NCBI RefSeq assembly: GCF_000485595.1
Contig: NW_014577422.1
Span: 218,322-260,887 of the forward strand
Origin: Priapulus caudatus
Taxonomy: Eukaryota; Priapulida; Priapulimorpha; Priapulimorphida; Priapulidae
Reading direction: 5' to 3'
Length of the DNA: 42,566 nt
Under the pieces are notes generated by a model. It worked only from the letters and a program-made list of their open reading frames with translations, was not told where the DNA came from and did no database searches. The translations under genes and the position numbers were made by a program. This document shows positions 1 to 14,000 of the stretch, in pieces (positions within the stretch are counted from its first letter, which is position 1; the number at the start of each line of letters is the position of its first letter).

Positions 1-27
1 CGGTGGAGCGCGAGCGCGATCGCGCCC
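1..27 (-). CDS. PRKDC: possible start of PRKDC exon 61 (cut by window edge)
   Basis: A TTTTTAAG acceptor (reverse of positions 28-36) precedes 27 GC-rich bases. They read in phase after exon 60 as Gly-Ala-Arg-Ser-Arg-Ser-Arg-Ser-Thr. This is too short to compare with the family, and the palindromic GCGCGATCGCGC composition makes it uncertain. Confidence 0.3.
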
Positions 28-1976
28 CTTAAAAATGAAAGCCTGATTACACTATCACAACAGTATGCTCTAGGTCTTCAATTACACGTGTGTGCGCATG
101 CGTCGTGCGTGCGTGCATGCGTGCATAAGTATGTATATATTATATACACATACGCACGCACACATGCACGCATGCACACACACACGCATGCTCAAACCAT
201 TCAAAATATGAAAGCCAACATCTCCCTCTCTTCTAAACATCCTACGTCCCTCCCACCACAATCTAACACCCGGTGAGACGCGCTACTCTTGCTCACCCTC
301 CCTCGAAATCCCCCTTCCCACCGCAACCTTAGCTACATCCACTCGGGACCTCACTCGTTACGCGGTCATGACTTTACGCGTTCACAGACGGCAGCACATG
401 TACCGGGCGTGGCGGTGATGGCGTCGAGGAATTCGTTCATCTCGGTGAGTTTCTGCAGGCTGCGGAGTCTCGCGGCCCGGCTTGCCAGCATGAGCGCATC
501 CAGGGATGCCCAGTCGCGCAGGAACGCCTGCAGACAGCGCGCGGCATGGTGGCGTGCGCGCGTGTAGTCCCCCTGTACGATGTAGAGCAGTGCCAGCTCC
601 TCCCCATGCCACGTCTACACACACACAGACAGATACACCATGTTATAACCAGCTACGCACACAGACACTGTGTTTTATAACTATAGGTATGCACACAGAC
701 ACGGTGTTTCATAACCAGCTACATGTACGAATGCATGCACGAACAAACGCACGCACCCACACGCACATGCCTGCATGCACGCACGTATGCACGCACGCAC
801 GCACGCACGCACACACGCACACATACACACAGTTGCTTGAATGTAAAACATTAAAAGTTTTCTTTAACGTCAAGTTTCCGAGTTCCTTCAATAAAGAAAA
901 CCACAAAAAACAAACGACAAAGAAAAAAACGAGTGACTAAAAACGTCGCCACCAGGTGGCAGCACTTGCCTCAATCACGGCCCTGCGATCGGGATGCCCC
1001 GTTGCCGCGTCGACAAACGACAGCAGCGTCTGATCACGCGCTCCCTCCACTAGCAACCTCTTGAGGCGTGCGCGCATCACGAACGGGAGGTGATTCTCTT
1101 CATAGTACGTGTCCTCCCACAGCAGTTGCAGGTCTGCCTCGCTGCTGCCCTCTGGTATTAAGCACTCCTTTGTGTGTGCATCCAGAGCTGTCCAGTCGGT
1201 AAGGCGATCCAGGCACTGTTCGTAGATCGATGTTCAACACGTTACGAGTTACATGACAAAAATGTACATAGAACTAGAACAACCAATCTGAACAATTATA
1301 GATTTCATCTTTAGGGAAGTCGCTAAAGTTACAATCTAATTATGGATCAAACGAGTTTGCATCAAAGGTTGGATCAAAGGTTAATGTAATAAATACTTTA
1401 TGATGCAGCCCTAAACTATGCCTAGACATTCTATATGAGTAAGTAAAATATTACCACACACATATTCTTCTCTCTACATATGCATTCATGAATAGGAGAA
1501 ATCATTATTTACCTATAAAAGTCTGAATACACTAACAAAAAATGACAATTATTGTATTAATTGAAAATTTATATTAAATGATAACACACACACGCATAAT
1601 AAAATTTAAATAAATGAAAAAATAATGATGAGAACCCAAGAGCAATCCTAATCCTGCAGCAAACATCTGTGGATCACCTGCATGAGGGAGATATCCCACA
1701 GGTCGCGCTCCCCCTGACCCGGTCCTTCGCTCTCTCCCCACTCCATCTCCAGTGCCCTCTGGTAGAGCTTGCGTGCAAGCTTGTAGTCGCAGCTTGCCTC
1801 TGCTTGCAGCGCCTCCTGTGTGCAGGTCTGCGTACCAATCTTATCGTTGAAGATTCCGTGGAGAGTGTCGTAGTCACCGAGAGATTTGTACAGCCTGTGA
1901 GAAAGACACTGCATGTTGTATATCACGATAACACGCACGCACACACGCACGCACGCACCTACACACACGCACGCAT

Positions 1977-2035
<59 letters not shown>

Positions 2036-5000
2036 CAAAGTCACTTGTGTCTACAATGCTACTCCACCAGGACATAGTGGTAAAACACTGTTAATACTGT
2101 AGCAATATTTTCCTTCATAAATTACATATTATTTTAATACTTGCACGTGTTATCTGTCTGGCATGATTGACAGGCAGCTCTACTAGCCAATCAGCATTGC
2201 ATTATGGTGTTCTAAAGATGATGCTCAGTAATAAAATGATATGAACTCAACATTTCAGCATGGACACTTGTAAAACAGTGTACAAATTGGGTGTGCTTGA
2301 TCCACCACACAACAATATGTAAGAATGGTATGACTATCTCGCCCAGGCATGTGGACTAAACTTAATGACCCGGGGCTCGTTGTCAAAAACAAAATTAGTC
2401 TTATCATTAGTCGAACCATTAACGTTTTCTCATAGACGGTTTCCAGAAACATGTTAAAGTTATGAGTGTCTCATACGCAGTGTATAGAAGTCCAGCCTAC
2501 AAGTTAATGTTAAGACCAATGTTAAGACTGTTAATTTTAATTAACTAAAACGAACCCAGGGTTATAGAGTAAGATAGAGAGAGGCTATGAGCTGATAACT
2601 TACCTGGCCAGTTCTATCCAGGTATCAGTGTGCTGTGACACGCCCATCCCGGAGCCTGCACGCATGCGCTTAGCAGGCCTGCTCTCATCATCGCAGGCAC
2701 CCTGCATTAACATCTTCTCCAATAGGACAATACCTAAAGACAATTAATATTAGTATAATATATATATAAGATATTTATATCTAATTTATAAATATATATA
2801 AGATAGATAAGAACCATACTTATAGATACATAGCAATACTAAAAGACATCGAAGTATAGTCAAACTTGTATATAAGGGTCAGTCAACAGTAACTCCAAAA
2901 AGTAGGCATTATAGACAGGTGTCCACTCTACAGAGTACTGCTTGTATACAGCTGTCCTGTATTAACTACCCCTCAAGGGAAATACCAGAAGTGTCCTTTA
3001 TACACAGGTATTAGTTCTACAGGGGTGTCCACCAAAAAACGTAGTTGACTCTCTATGTAATACTTACTATAGGTACTGCAATGTGATAAATATGCTCATT
3101 TGTTACTCTTCAAACCTCAAACTCGCCGCGATCAAAAACTAAACGAATGCCGCTCGAACGGATAGGCGAATTAGAGACAACGCCTCACCCAGGTTTTGCT
3201 GCATGCTGGTCTGACTGACTGTCGTCACTACTGCTGGGTCTAACCGCAGTATGCTGATGTTCCTGTAGCAGACATCCTGTAACAATCGCACAGTCGTGCA
3301 TCAGTATGTGTTACATATTAGTATTGTATGCGTTCATGCCCTGTGTGTGTGTGTGTGTGTACTGTTTTACCAAGTAGCTTACATCGTGAGAATGATATGA
3401 CATGAAATATTTATATTATTATATACAGCTCACAGGATGAATATGAAATGACAAATTATTTACAATATAAGCTCTCTATAGTCGTGACTGACTTCAGCAA
3501 AGCATTTGACCTGATATGTCCCACAAATTAACACTGCTAAAAAAAATTCCATAAATTAAGAGTCAGACCATCACTACTACCATGGATAAGCGATTTCCTC
3601 TCTATGTGACAACAATGCGTCCGGTACAAAGGGTCTACCTCTAAGTACCACGGGTTAACATGTGGTGTTCCCCAGGGCACTAAGCTTGGCCAGCTACTGT
3701 TTTTGGCCATGATCAACGATGCTGCTGAAGGACTATTAGTTCAGAAATGGAAATTCATTGACGATATGACAGCTAGTACTGGAGACAAGGTCGATCCACG
3801 CTCCATCATATCTCAACAACTTTCTCGCATCAACTTAACCCTACAAAATGCAAAGTTATGCAGGTGTATACTTTGGTAGAAATAGACGTCAAGATGCTGA
3901 ACATTTTTTAGAACACTTTCAGTTGGAAAACTTGACAACATTGAAGAGCCTGGGTGTATGGTTCCAGCACGATCTTAAATGGGAGATACACGTTCAAGAT
4001 TTGGTGGCTAGAGCCAGTAAAAGAATCTTCATGCTTCGTATACTAAATAAATCTAGGCTTAGCTGTGAAGATCTCGTACAAATTTACTGTAGTTACGTCA
4101 GACCGATTCTGGAATATGCTGCGCGCCCGTCTGGCACCCGGCCCAATTACCAAAGAGCTCTCACGTCAAATTTAATCTGTTCAAGTAAGGGCAGTGAAAA
4201 TAATAATAGGTTATAATAATTGAAATAGGTACGACATGTACGATGAGGTACTATCTCAGCTTCAGATCCAAAGACTTGCGTTTCGTCGCGAGCAGCTTTG
4301 TGAAAATGTTGCTTATCAGCTCAAAAGTTGTAAACGATTACAGGATATTTGCCCTCCTTCAGCAATAAATGTGTCTAACTGCATAACACGGAATTCTAGT
4401 AAACTCCGGCTGGCAAAAGTCCCTCGTACCAGCCGGTACTTCAATAGCACTGTTCCGTAATGTGCAGGATGATTAACAAATTGTAAACAGGCACTGAATT
4501 TTTTACAATAGCATGGATAATGTCTTTTGCTTGCGCCCCTTTATAAACATTTTGGTCTCTTTGAAATAATCATCTGGGCAACTTTCGGTTATGTGATGTT
4601 TGATTCTATCGTTGTGTTGCATTTTAATTGTAACCATTTTTGACTAAGGATCACGTTATTTTAAATATTGTATATATTCTTAAAGATGATTTTAGTTGTA
4701 GCGATATAATTTTATGAACCAATGAATATTTTAAGTGATATCTATATGTCTTACCATGGGACATATATTATTGTAAATATCATCAATTTCAGTTTTATAC
4801 TGCCTGATGATATCGTGCTTGCAAAATTTATTTTAATTGTAACATTGTTAATACTAGTTTTGCAATAAACCTATTATCTATCTATCTCATAACATTATTA
4901 TACAGCTTACATGATGAGAATGATATGACATCAATCATTTATAACATTATCATACAGCTAATATAGCTATGTGAGAATAATATGACATAGATATAACGCA

Positions 5001-8000
5001 GCAATCTAACCATAATGATAACAAACATAAACAGAAATATAAACCATACCTAACAAAGAAATCATTCAATCGTATTTTCACAGCAAATATAACTTAAATA
5101 TAACAAATAAAAAAAAGAGTTAAAGATCACAAAAAATGCGAGAGGGTCATTCTTATGAAAAATAAAGGAAAAACAAGAAGGGAAGCCGAAGGAGAGATCG
5201 ATGCTCACCAGCAGGCAGCCGATGAACGGGGAGAAGTAACTCGTGGAAGAGGAAGCCATGACGGAGACCGCCTCGCTCAGCTTCTCCATCGTCGCGTCGA
5301 CATCCCTCTCTGTCGCAGTGTCGCCGGCCCGGCGCACGACGCCGTCACACAAAGAGCTGAACAGCAGCTGAGCCACACGCGCGTCCCTCTACAACGCAAC
5401 GCGCCGGGGGAGGTAAGATACGACCACAGCCATGTAATATTCAATAGTAATAATAATAATAACTATTATTATTATTGTTATTTTTTTAAATAATCTCATA
5501 CAAATAATCTCTTTGTAATTACGTACATGATATATACATATATATATATATCATATATCATATATATCATGCCTGCACTAATCATACTAACTCGTACCTG
5601 TGCTAGAGCTTGCAGTGGTGAGATGAGATGGCAGAACTGGATCTGCACGTCAGGCAGTCTCCTATCCTGTACTTCCTGTACATGTCACCTGTCCCTCCCT
5701 CCGCTGCCTGCTCAGTGTCTCCGCCTCCTCCCGCCGCTGCTTCCTCCGGGCTTCCCGCCGTGCAAAGAACACTCTCGTCTGCTCCTGATCTTTCAGGAAT
5801 CTCCTTCGGAGCCGCATGACGTCGTCTCCTCCCCCAGCAGCAGAGGCTTCCTCTCTGGGCTCCTCCCCCGTGGCTCCCCGCTCGCCCCCCAGCCTCCTCT
5901 CCCCAAATCCGGGCCCGCTTGGCTTCAGTTGGCGTTTCGTGGTGATCGGCCGACGGTGAAGAGTAGGGAGAGGATGAGGAGGAGGAGGAGATGGAGGAGA
6001 CGGAGGAGAGAGACTGATCGGCGAATGTGTCGATGCTGCTGCTCTGCGTCAGCCAGTTATACGTGCTCCTGCCTCCAGCTAGAAAAACACACGAGATGAT
6101 GTCATCACGACATCACCATGACATCATCACACACAATATCGATAACATTAGTAAGTGATACCGCTCATGAATGAAACCTGTACAATATTGGTATCACATT
6201 TAAGATAAAATTTTCTATTCAATCACATCCTTTGATGTTGCCATTGTTATCGGTATCAAGTTTTTCATTATTAACTTCGGTTAATCTAATTTGAATTATT
6301 CATTACAAATCATGACCGTTTCACGAGATGCAGTCACATAGATGAAAAAAAGCCTAGGTGAAGTAAAGGTTACAAACATAATCAAGGTAAACAATATCAA
6401 TCCGAAAACAGAAGAGGCTACAGTTTTCCCAACTGACCGACATCCTGTGTGGCCGTGAACTCTGGCACCACTTGAGTCGCCCTGATCTCTCCTGTCTGCA
6501 TCGCCGCAGCCACCGTCTGCTGCGTAGAGGACGCTTGCGATGCTTGTGTCTCGGTGAACAGTGGTGTGAGCGCGGCATGTCGACTCTGCCATGATGTCGC
6601 AATGTTGTAATCCTAGAGAACACGGAAGTGCCGAGAACTCATAATTATTAATGTGAACATGATGGATATGTTGTTATAATAATAATTACATAATATATAA
6701 ATAATGTATGCAATTAAACTGAGATTTCAATCGATTATAAAATAAATGATGTTCAATATATATATATTTAATAATATAAAAATAATATTTAATGAATTTA
6801 GTTAGTTTAGTTAGTTTAAGAATCATTAATTCCGATTATATGACATTATCAGGAGTGCATGATAGATATAACAAATCTTGTAATAATGTACTCCCGCTGT
6901 TCTATAACCAGATATTAAACACCACATGATAAATGCAAATATCATTAACTATTTACTAGAAATTCAGTAATAATTTAATATGTTTTATTGTATGAATTTT
7001 ATAATTACGAATTATACATAATTATCGATATGTCTAACAATTTACGGACCCAACACTGGCCCGCATTACCTGGAATTTACAGTCGGACAGTGGTTGTGTG
7101 AAGACCAGCTCCTTGTAGTCAGGACTGAGAGAGGTGAGCTGCAGCAGCAGGTAGGTCGCGTAACTAAGGAAGTGAGGCTCCGTTGCTGGGGAGTAGAGCG
7201 TCTGCGCGATGGCGAGCAGTCGCGGGAGAGTTTGTGTCGGCAGCCGCGTCGCATGACTCCAGAAATTTGTGACGATCATCCTACAATAATTGTGTAGTTA
7301 GCTTAGTCCTACAATATACACACTCCTAACTTCGTTGTAGAGTTAAACAATTAAGGGTAGTGCTGCATTTCTCCTTAAAAACACAGACTGAGAACACAGT
7401 AAGATAATACAATGCTTAGTGCTGACATGTTACTATAAGCCGACATTTCGCCATGCACCACGTACAAACTGGTCTGGATTGACTGTATTAGTAAAAGGGT
7501 GGTGGCAGTTTTGTTAACTCACTTAGATGGATAGATCAACTGCAATTCATTGGAAGGTATGTGTAAATGCTGACTTAACGCGAGTGTTACGGTAACGATG
7601 CTTGTGACACAGACCTGAGTGAATCGTCACTGTCATTCAATCCCTGCAGTAGACTGTCCCTCGCTAGTGATGCCAACTTATCTTCCTCCTCTCCCTCACT
7701 ATCCCTACAAATCAAACATATTATGGATTACTGATACTTTCTTGACTATTCGAAATAGTAAGCTTTGTTATTGTATTCTTAACCATTTCATTTACCTCTA
7801 TAAAGTGTCTATGAAGGACACCTAATGGCATTTCCTTTGAGTGACTCTTACATACAGATACTGTATATTATATATATATATAATATATATAACATTTGGC
7901 ACTCACCTGTAGCTGTCGTAGACCCACATGAGAATGTCGTACATCAGCTGACGGCACGGCGCGCGGGGGTGCGTGCCGATCGATGTGACAGCCGGCAGCA

Positions 8001-11000
8001 GGAACAGCAGCTCCCCTGGTGAGAGACTGCTCAGCAAGGCGTTGGTGATGTGCAGCGATGCAAGCTGGGTCGCTTCATCCCTGCGCAAGACAGCCGCAAA
8101 CAATCAATGATAAACAAACAAACAACACACAAACAACCAATGAAAAACAAACAACAAACAAACAATCAATGATAAAAAAAACAATCAATGATAAATAAAC
8201 AATAAACAAACAATTAATGATAAACAGATAACACAAACAATTAATGAATTCTTACTACAATTGAATGCTACAATTGTTACATATTACATCAGGAATAAAT
8301 AAAAACAAATTGTTGTTTTGCTGTCTGTTTTTATTCACTTCTGATTACATATATGTTGTAACTGTACTATATTTTTATTAATGATATTGTTATTATCATT
8401 ATTATTATTATTATTATTATGCTTATGTAGCTGAGCTGTGCCTCGCAAATTTATATGAGATTTTTAAATATTAAAAAATTTATATTTCCATGATATCTTA
8501 GATTCATCGACCCACCTGTGAGTGATCATTCCCAGGAAACCCTTGGACTTTAGTTCGAGGAAGAGGTTTTGCGTGTGAGCGACACGGGTTAGGATCACCT
8601 CAAGACACTGAGATCTGAAGCTACCTTGCAGACTGGGCAGCATGAAGAGTAACTTACTCATTAATCTGAAACACACAGAAGGAAAGAGAGCAGTATAGTA
8701 TGAAATCGCTGGCTGTGGCACGATGCGATGTATGAGACATCTAGTACATGAACCATGGATCACAACACAACATGATGGAACCTGGCACATGAACCACATG
8801 ACACAGGTTTGTATCACCACACACCTGTCACCACAGACTTGTCCCAGATACCTGTCACTCACAGCTGTCATTACCTCTCCTGTCACCACACATGCACCAC
8901 TGGACAGCCATCACTGCGTACTTGTCACCATACACCTGTCACCACACACGCATCACCACACAAATTAACTGTCACCACACACCCATCACCACACAACTGT
9001 CACCACACACCTGTCACCGCGTACTTGTCACCACACACCTGTCACCGCGTACTTGTCACCACACACTTGTCACCACACACCTGTCACCGCGTACCTGTCA
9101 CCACACACCTGTCACCGCGCACTTGTCACCACACACCTGTCACCGCGTACCTGTCAGCACACACTATCACTGCGCACTTGTCACCACGTACTGTCCGCGA
9201 TGGCAGGATAATGCAGCGTCATCTTCTGCAGGCAGACAATAAAGTTCTGCTTGGCGTCAGCATGCAGCGTCGACATCGCCGTGACGACCGCATCCCGCAG
9301 CGCTCCCTCAGCCTCCTCATCCTCTCGCTCCACCATACGATGCAGGATCATTCCCAGCACCTCGGCTGCGGCAGCGTACACCTCCTTGTACTTGTTTGCC
9401 AGGCACCTAACGATTGCCTGAAAGAACCTGGAAGACGAAAGAGAGGAAGCGATAAAGGAAGGACAGAGGGCATAAATGTAAAGTCCGGACACTGTCACAA
9501 CAACTCCTCTTTTACCTAAATGTGAAAATTATAATAAATATAAATAGTAGAAACTCATATTGTGTCTCATGCCACGGCTATCCATCAGGAGTACTTACCT
9601 TAATATTCATAATCACTAGAGAAGTTTGTGCAATTATGAGCCTTTATATATATATATATAATATACATTTACACTAGCTATTTATTTTTCTATTACATTA
9701 TTTTAAATTTTAAATCTAAGTGTCAGAATTTCAAGTTACACGATTCCATTTCAGATTATAGTAGGGTCTGAGGTATGAAGTTGTACAGTATTGACCAGGT
9801 TTGCGTGTGTGCAGCGAATGTCTTACTTCTCGCTGTCAACAGCGGTGGTGTGTGAGTAGGGAGGCAGGTTGTTTGCTACCACGACACCAAGCAGCTGCAC
9901 ACCGACAGAGTTATCCCTCATCGTGATGTCGCCGGCACACATGTTCTCATAGATCACCTAAGCAAGGTAAACGTAGACGTGCGGGCATGAGTTTATTGGT
10001 GTTTAGCTCGATTTTTTGGTGGGTAGTTTTAATGCGACAGTTTTCTTGGGTTGAAACCACGACGTGTGAAGGCAGCAGACACCAGAATGTCGTTTTCATG
10101 CATGAAACCCAGTTGGTGAAACATCAATAACTTTATTAAGAAGATAACAAATATATTTCTATAACATATAGAATAAGAAATGGCATATCATAACCTATAT
10201 ATATATATATGTATATAGATATAGAAGATAGATATTAACACGCTCTTTCAGAATTTTATTGTGCACGAATAATCAATTACACAATGGTATTTCAACGTCA
10301 ATACATAACGAACACATATTTCCAACACATCGCAGTTTTTGAATTCCGGTTAAGAAGAGGAACATCAAACGGCCATCTTGTTTTTGGGTGGGGTAATTAG
10401 TACAGGGGGTGAGACTACCTGCGATGGCACGTCCACGCGATCTCTCCAGCATTCCACCAGCGTCTTGATGATTTCTAGGTTGTTGCGGAAGACCGACATC
10501 GTCGCGTGGCGTGCGTTACGCATGAGAAACTCAAGCAGACGTGATGCCAGCGATCGCTCCGTCATGTTGTCCTGCGAAACGACAACGGTGATATGCGACT
10601 ATACATACAAATCTTAGGAAGGAGTTCGTCCTAGTATAAGAGTAATTTTATTTCATGATAAATTCATTTTACTAACTCGCTAACGATTGTTTAGACTACC
10701 AGCATAGTTACTATACTTAAGGTGAAGGAGATTGCTTGAGGTTGTCACCAGATGGCAGTATGAGAGAACATCTAGAAACAAAATCCATCAATGATATCAT
10801 AGCGTATGATAAACACCAGAACAGTCGTCAGTAGACGGCATACCTATAGTCACATGAGAGGCGTCAAAGACACGAACACTCACATGCTATAACAAGTGCC
10901 GCAGAGCGACAGCACTCATCTAACGTCTACTGCGGTGACTCTGTGGTGGAGTGGTGGGATTCTAGTAAACCCTGTTAGTCCCAAATCGTGTATCACAATA

Positions 11001-14000
11001 CACGACGGGAGCAGAGCAACAGGCCGAAAACAGTGGAATGGCACAGGGATAGAAGTATCAGGAACAACTTTCTCATATAGGAATGTTCGGTCGGGAGTAT
11101 AGAAAGTTGCCACGAGATGTGTCGCGTACGTTTAGAGTTGCTCAGTGTAAAGATGGAGCTCACCATCATATCGTAGTATAGCAACAACTCTTATGCCAGC
11201 AAGACAGAATACGGTATAGCACGTCTCCATTTACTACGCAAGCCTATCAGGCTGCAATAGAAGAGCTGGCGACCGTGTATACACAAATAACACAGAGGAA
11301 AAACTACAATGAGGCGGTATCACCAACAATGCACTGGCAGATTAGCGCTACATGGCGAGGTGGACATACGTGTCACATGTAACATACTGACAGTAAACAG
11401 AATGCATATGAAATTATACACGATTTTTAAGGAGCATAAAACCATCTTAACCAAGATTTAGCTTTTGAAATTTCACATGTGAAGCAATTGTGAATGCGCC
11501 AACATCCAGGCATGTATTGATTCTATCTACAAACAGCCAGGGCAGTGACAAAATTCTTTCTAACAGACAGTCCCAACAAATCGCATGGTTAGACCCTCCT
11601 CTTGAGGGTCAAAAAGGTTTATCTGAACACTTACGTCCTTCGCATGTCAGACAGAAAAGTCAGATTTTCATGGTCTTTTAATAATGGCCATAAAAAATGC
11701 TAGGTCAGGCCCAGGCTGCGAAACAAAAAAAGTTTTTTCAAAATCGCTTGCGCCCAGACTTGACGCATGTCGCTCAGAAAATTGGTCTAAAATCTGCCCT
11801 GTGCCCATGTGACCTTTGACCTGTGACCCTCGCAATCGGACCAGTGATGAGCTTAATTCCTCACCAGTGGCATGCTATAAGACCAAAAACCACTATCACG
11901 AGACCTTAGGTCGCACCGTTTAGATTTGTGCCGGTTACGACGCCGTGACGGAGAACAATTACTGCATTTCCCTCCCTATAACCATTAAGTTAAAGGACGT
12001 GCACATGTTCCGCCCTTCTCAGTTTACAACCCTCGTTGATCATCTGACCTTTGAATGAACGCCCCCAGCCTTCGAACATCACAAATCGTTTTTTCGATTA
12101 CCCCCCCCAGTCCCGAGAAATTCGATGACGACGAGTCCAGCGGTTAAAGATTGTGCCGAACGGAACGACTGGAACCGGACCGGACCATCCACGGACGGAC
12201 GGAGAACGGAACGGACGATCATCGCGAATTCACAAAGCTGCATCTGACTATATCAATGAGCTATAACACGTAGCAACAGCTGTAGTCCATCTCGCAATCA
12301 CGGGTGCCCATTAACATTATTACACATTCACAAATAAAACACTAGAACAGCCGTCAGCAGAGGCACCTGACGGGAGGCGCGAACGGCGTCCACAGGACAT
12401 GCATCACACACGACGTCGGCCGTCCAGCTATATGAGTGTAAATCGGAGGCCGGCGGCGACGCCGGCGAGTTTGCCGTTACGCGTGCGGACCGGACGACGA
12501 ATGCTGGACGCGGCAGCCCAGGCGAGGCATGCGCACATGTCCGGCAACGCGTGCGACGCAGAGACACGACGGAGGAACGCGCGAATGAAGACGCGCGACG
12601 TTGACGGCGTCGCACGCGTGCGCAGAACTTTTGCCCGAGGAAGGCAGCTCCATCCACCGACATGTGAGCGGAGAAGAGGAAGCAGCCTGCAACAGCCCGG
12701 AGGGAGAAAATAACGTGGCAGACGTTAACAGTCGTGAGCAAGTGGCGCGGGAAGAGAGATAGCCTGCAACAGCCAGGATGAATACCTGCAGACGTTACGA
12801 GTGTAAATGGCTGTGTGAGCGAAGCGAGCAGGAGGCAGGCCTGCAACAGCCGTGGAGAAATACGTGAAGACGTTACAAGTGTTGAGCGTGGTGTGAGCGG
12901 GAAGAGAGAGGCAGCGCTGCAACAGCCCGGGGAAATACGTGCAGACGTGAATCATGTGTGAGCCGTGTGTGAGCGAGGAAGGAAGTGAGAGCAGCGACGC
13001 TAGCAAGCAGCCGTGAGGAGCACCAAGAAATACGTCAACAGTTGACACGTGTGACGTGTTGTGAAGCGCGGTAGAAGGGAGGCAAGCCTGGCAACAGCCG
13101 GGAGTAAACTACGGACGCGGAGACGTTACAGCTGTGTCGTGTGTGGCGGGAGAGGAGCAGCCTGCAACAGCCGGGGCAAAATATCGTGCAACGGATCATG
13201 TGAGCGTGTGAAGTGAGCGCGGAGAGAAGGCAAGCCTGCAACACCCGCGAGAAATACGTGCCAGGAGCGTTAAGTGTGAGCGTGTGGAGCGAGGAGAGGA
13301 GGCGCAGGCCTGCAACAGCTCAGGAGAAAAATAAACGTGGCAAGGACTTACAGTTGTGAAATTGTGTGACCGGGGAGAGAGGCAAGCCTGCAAGCAAGCT
13401 GGAGAAAATACGTGGCAGACGGTTTACAGTGTGGAGCGCGTGGTGGCGGGAGAGTAGACAGCCTGCAAGCAGCCGGAGAAATAGCTGCAGTATGTTACAG
13501 TTGGAGCGCGTGTGAGACCCGAGGAGAACGCAGCCTGCAACAGCCGGGAGAAATACTGCAGACGTTACAGTGATGAGCGTGTTGTGAGCGGGAGAGAGCC
13601 GCCTGACAACAGCCGGCCGAGAAATAACGTTGCAGAACTGTTAACAGTGTGAGCGTGAGGTGAGCGAGATAGAAAGCAGCCTAGCAACAGCCGGGAGAAA
13701 ATACGTGCGAAGACGCATACCATGTGACGCCGGAGAGAGAAGGCAGCCTGCACCACAGCCGGGAGAAAAGCTGCAGACGTTAAGCAAGTGTGAGCCGTGT
13801 GTGACGGGGAGGGAGAGCAGCCTACGCATCACCGAGAATACGTGAGACGAATACAGTGATGAGCCGAGAGAGAAGGACAAGCCTGCCAACAGCCGGGAGA
13901 AAATAACGTGAGAGACCGTTACTGTTCGAGTAGAGTGAGCGGGAGAGAGGACAGCCTGCAACAGCGAAGGAGAATACTGGAGACGTTAGCAGTGTGAACG

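Noticed and set aside
5527-6099. 190-residue plus-strand frame rich in Pro and Arg
   Set aside because: It is antisense of PRKDC exon 54, whose minus-strand reading matches the family.
8811-9190. CRISPR-like regular repeats
   Set aside because: This is a spliced metazoan gene. The units are contiguous 14-15 bp with no spacers.
8809-9519. 236-residue plus-strand His/Thr-rich frame
   Set aside because: It is a shadow of the exon 48 minisatellite and antisense of exon 48.
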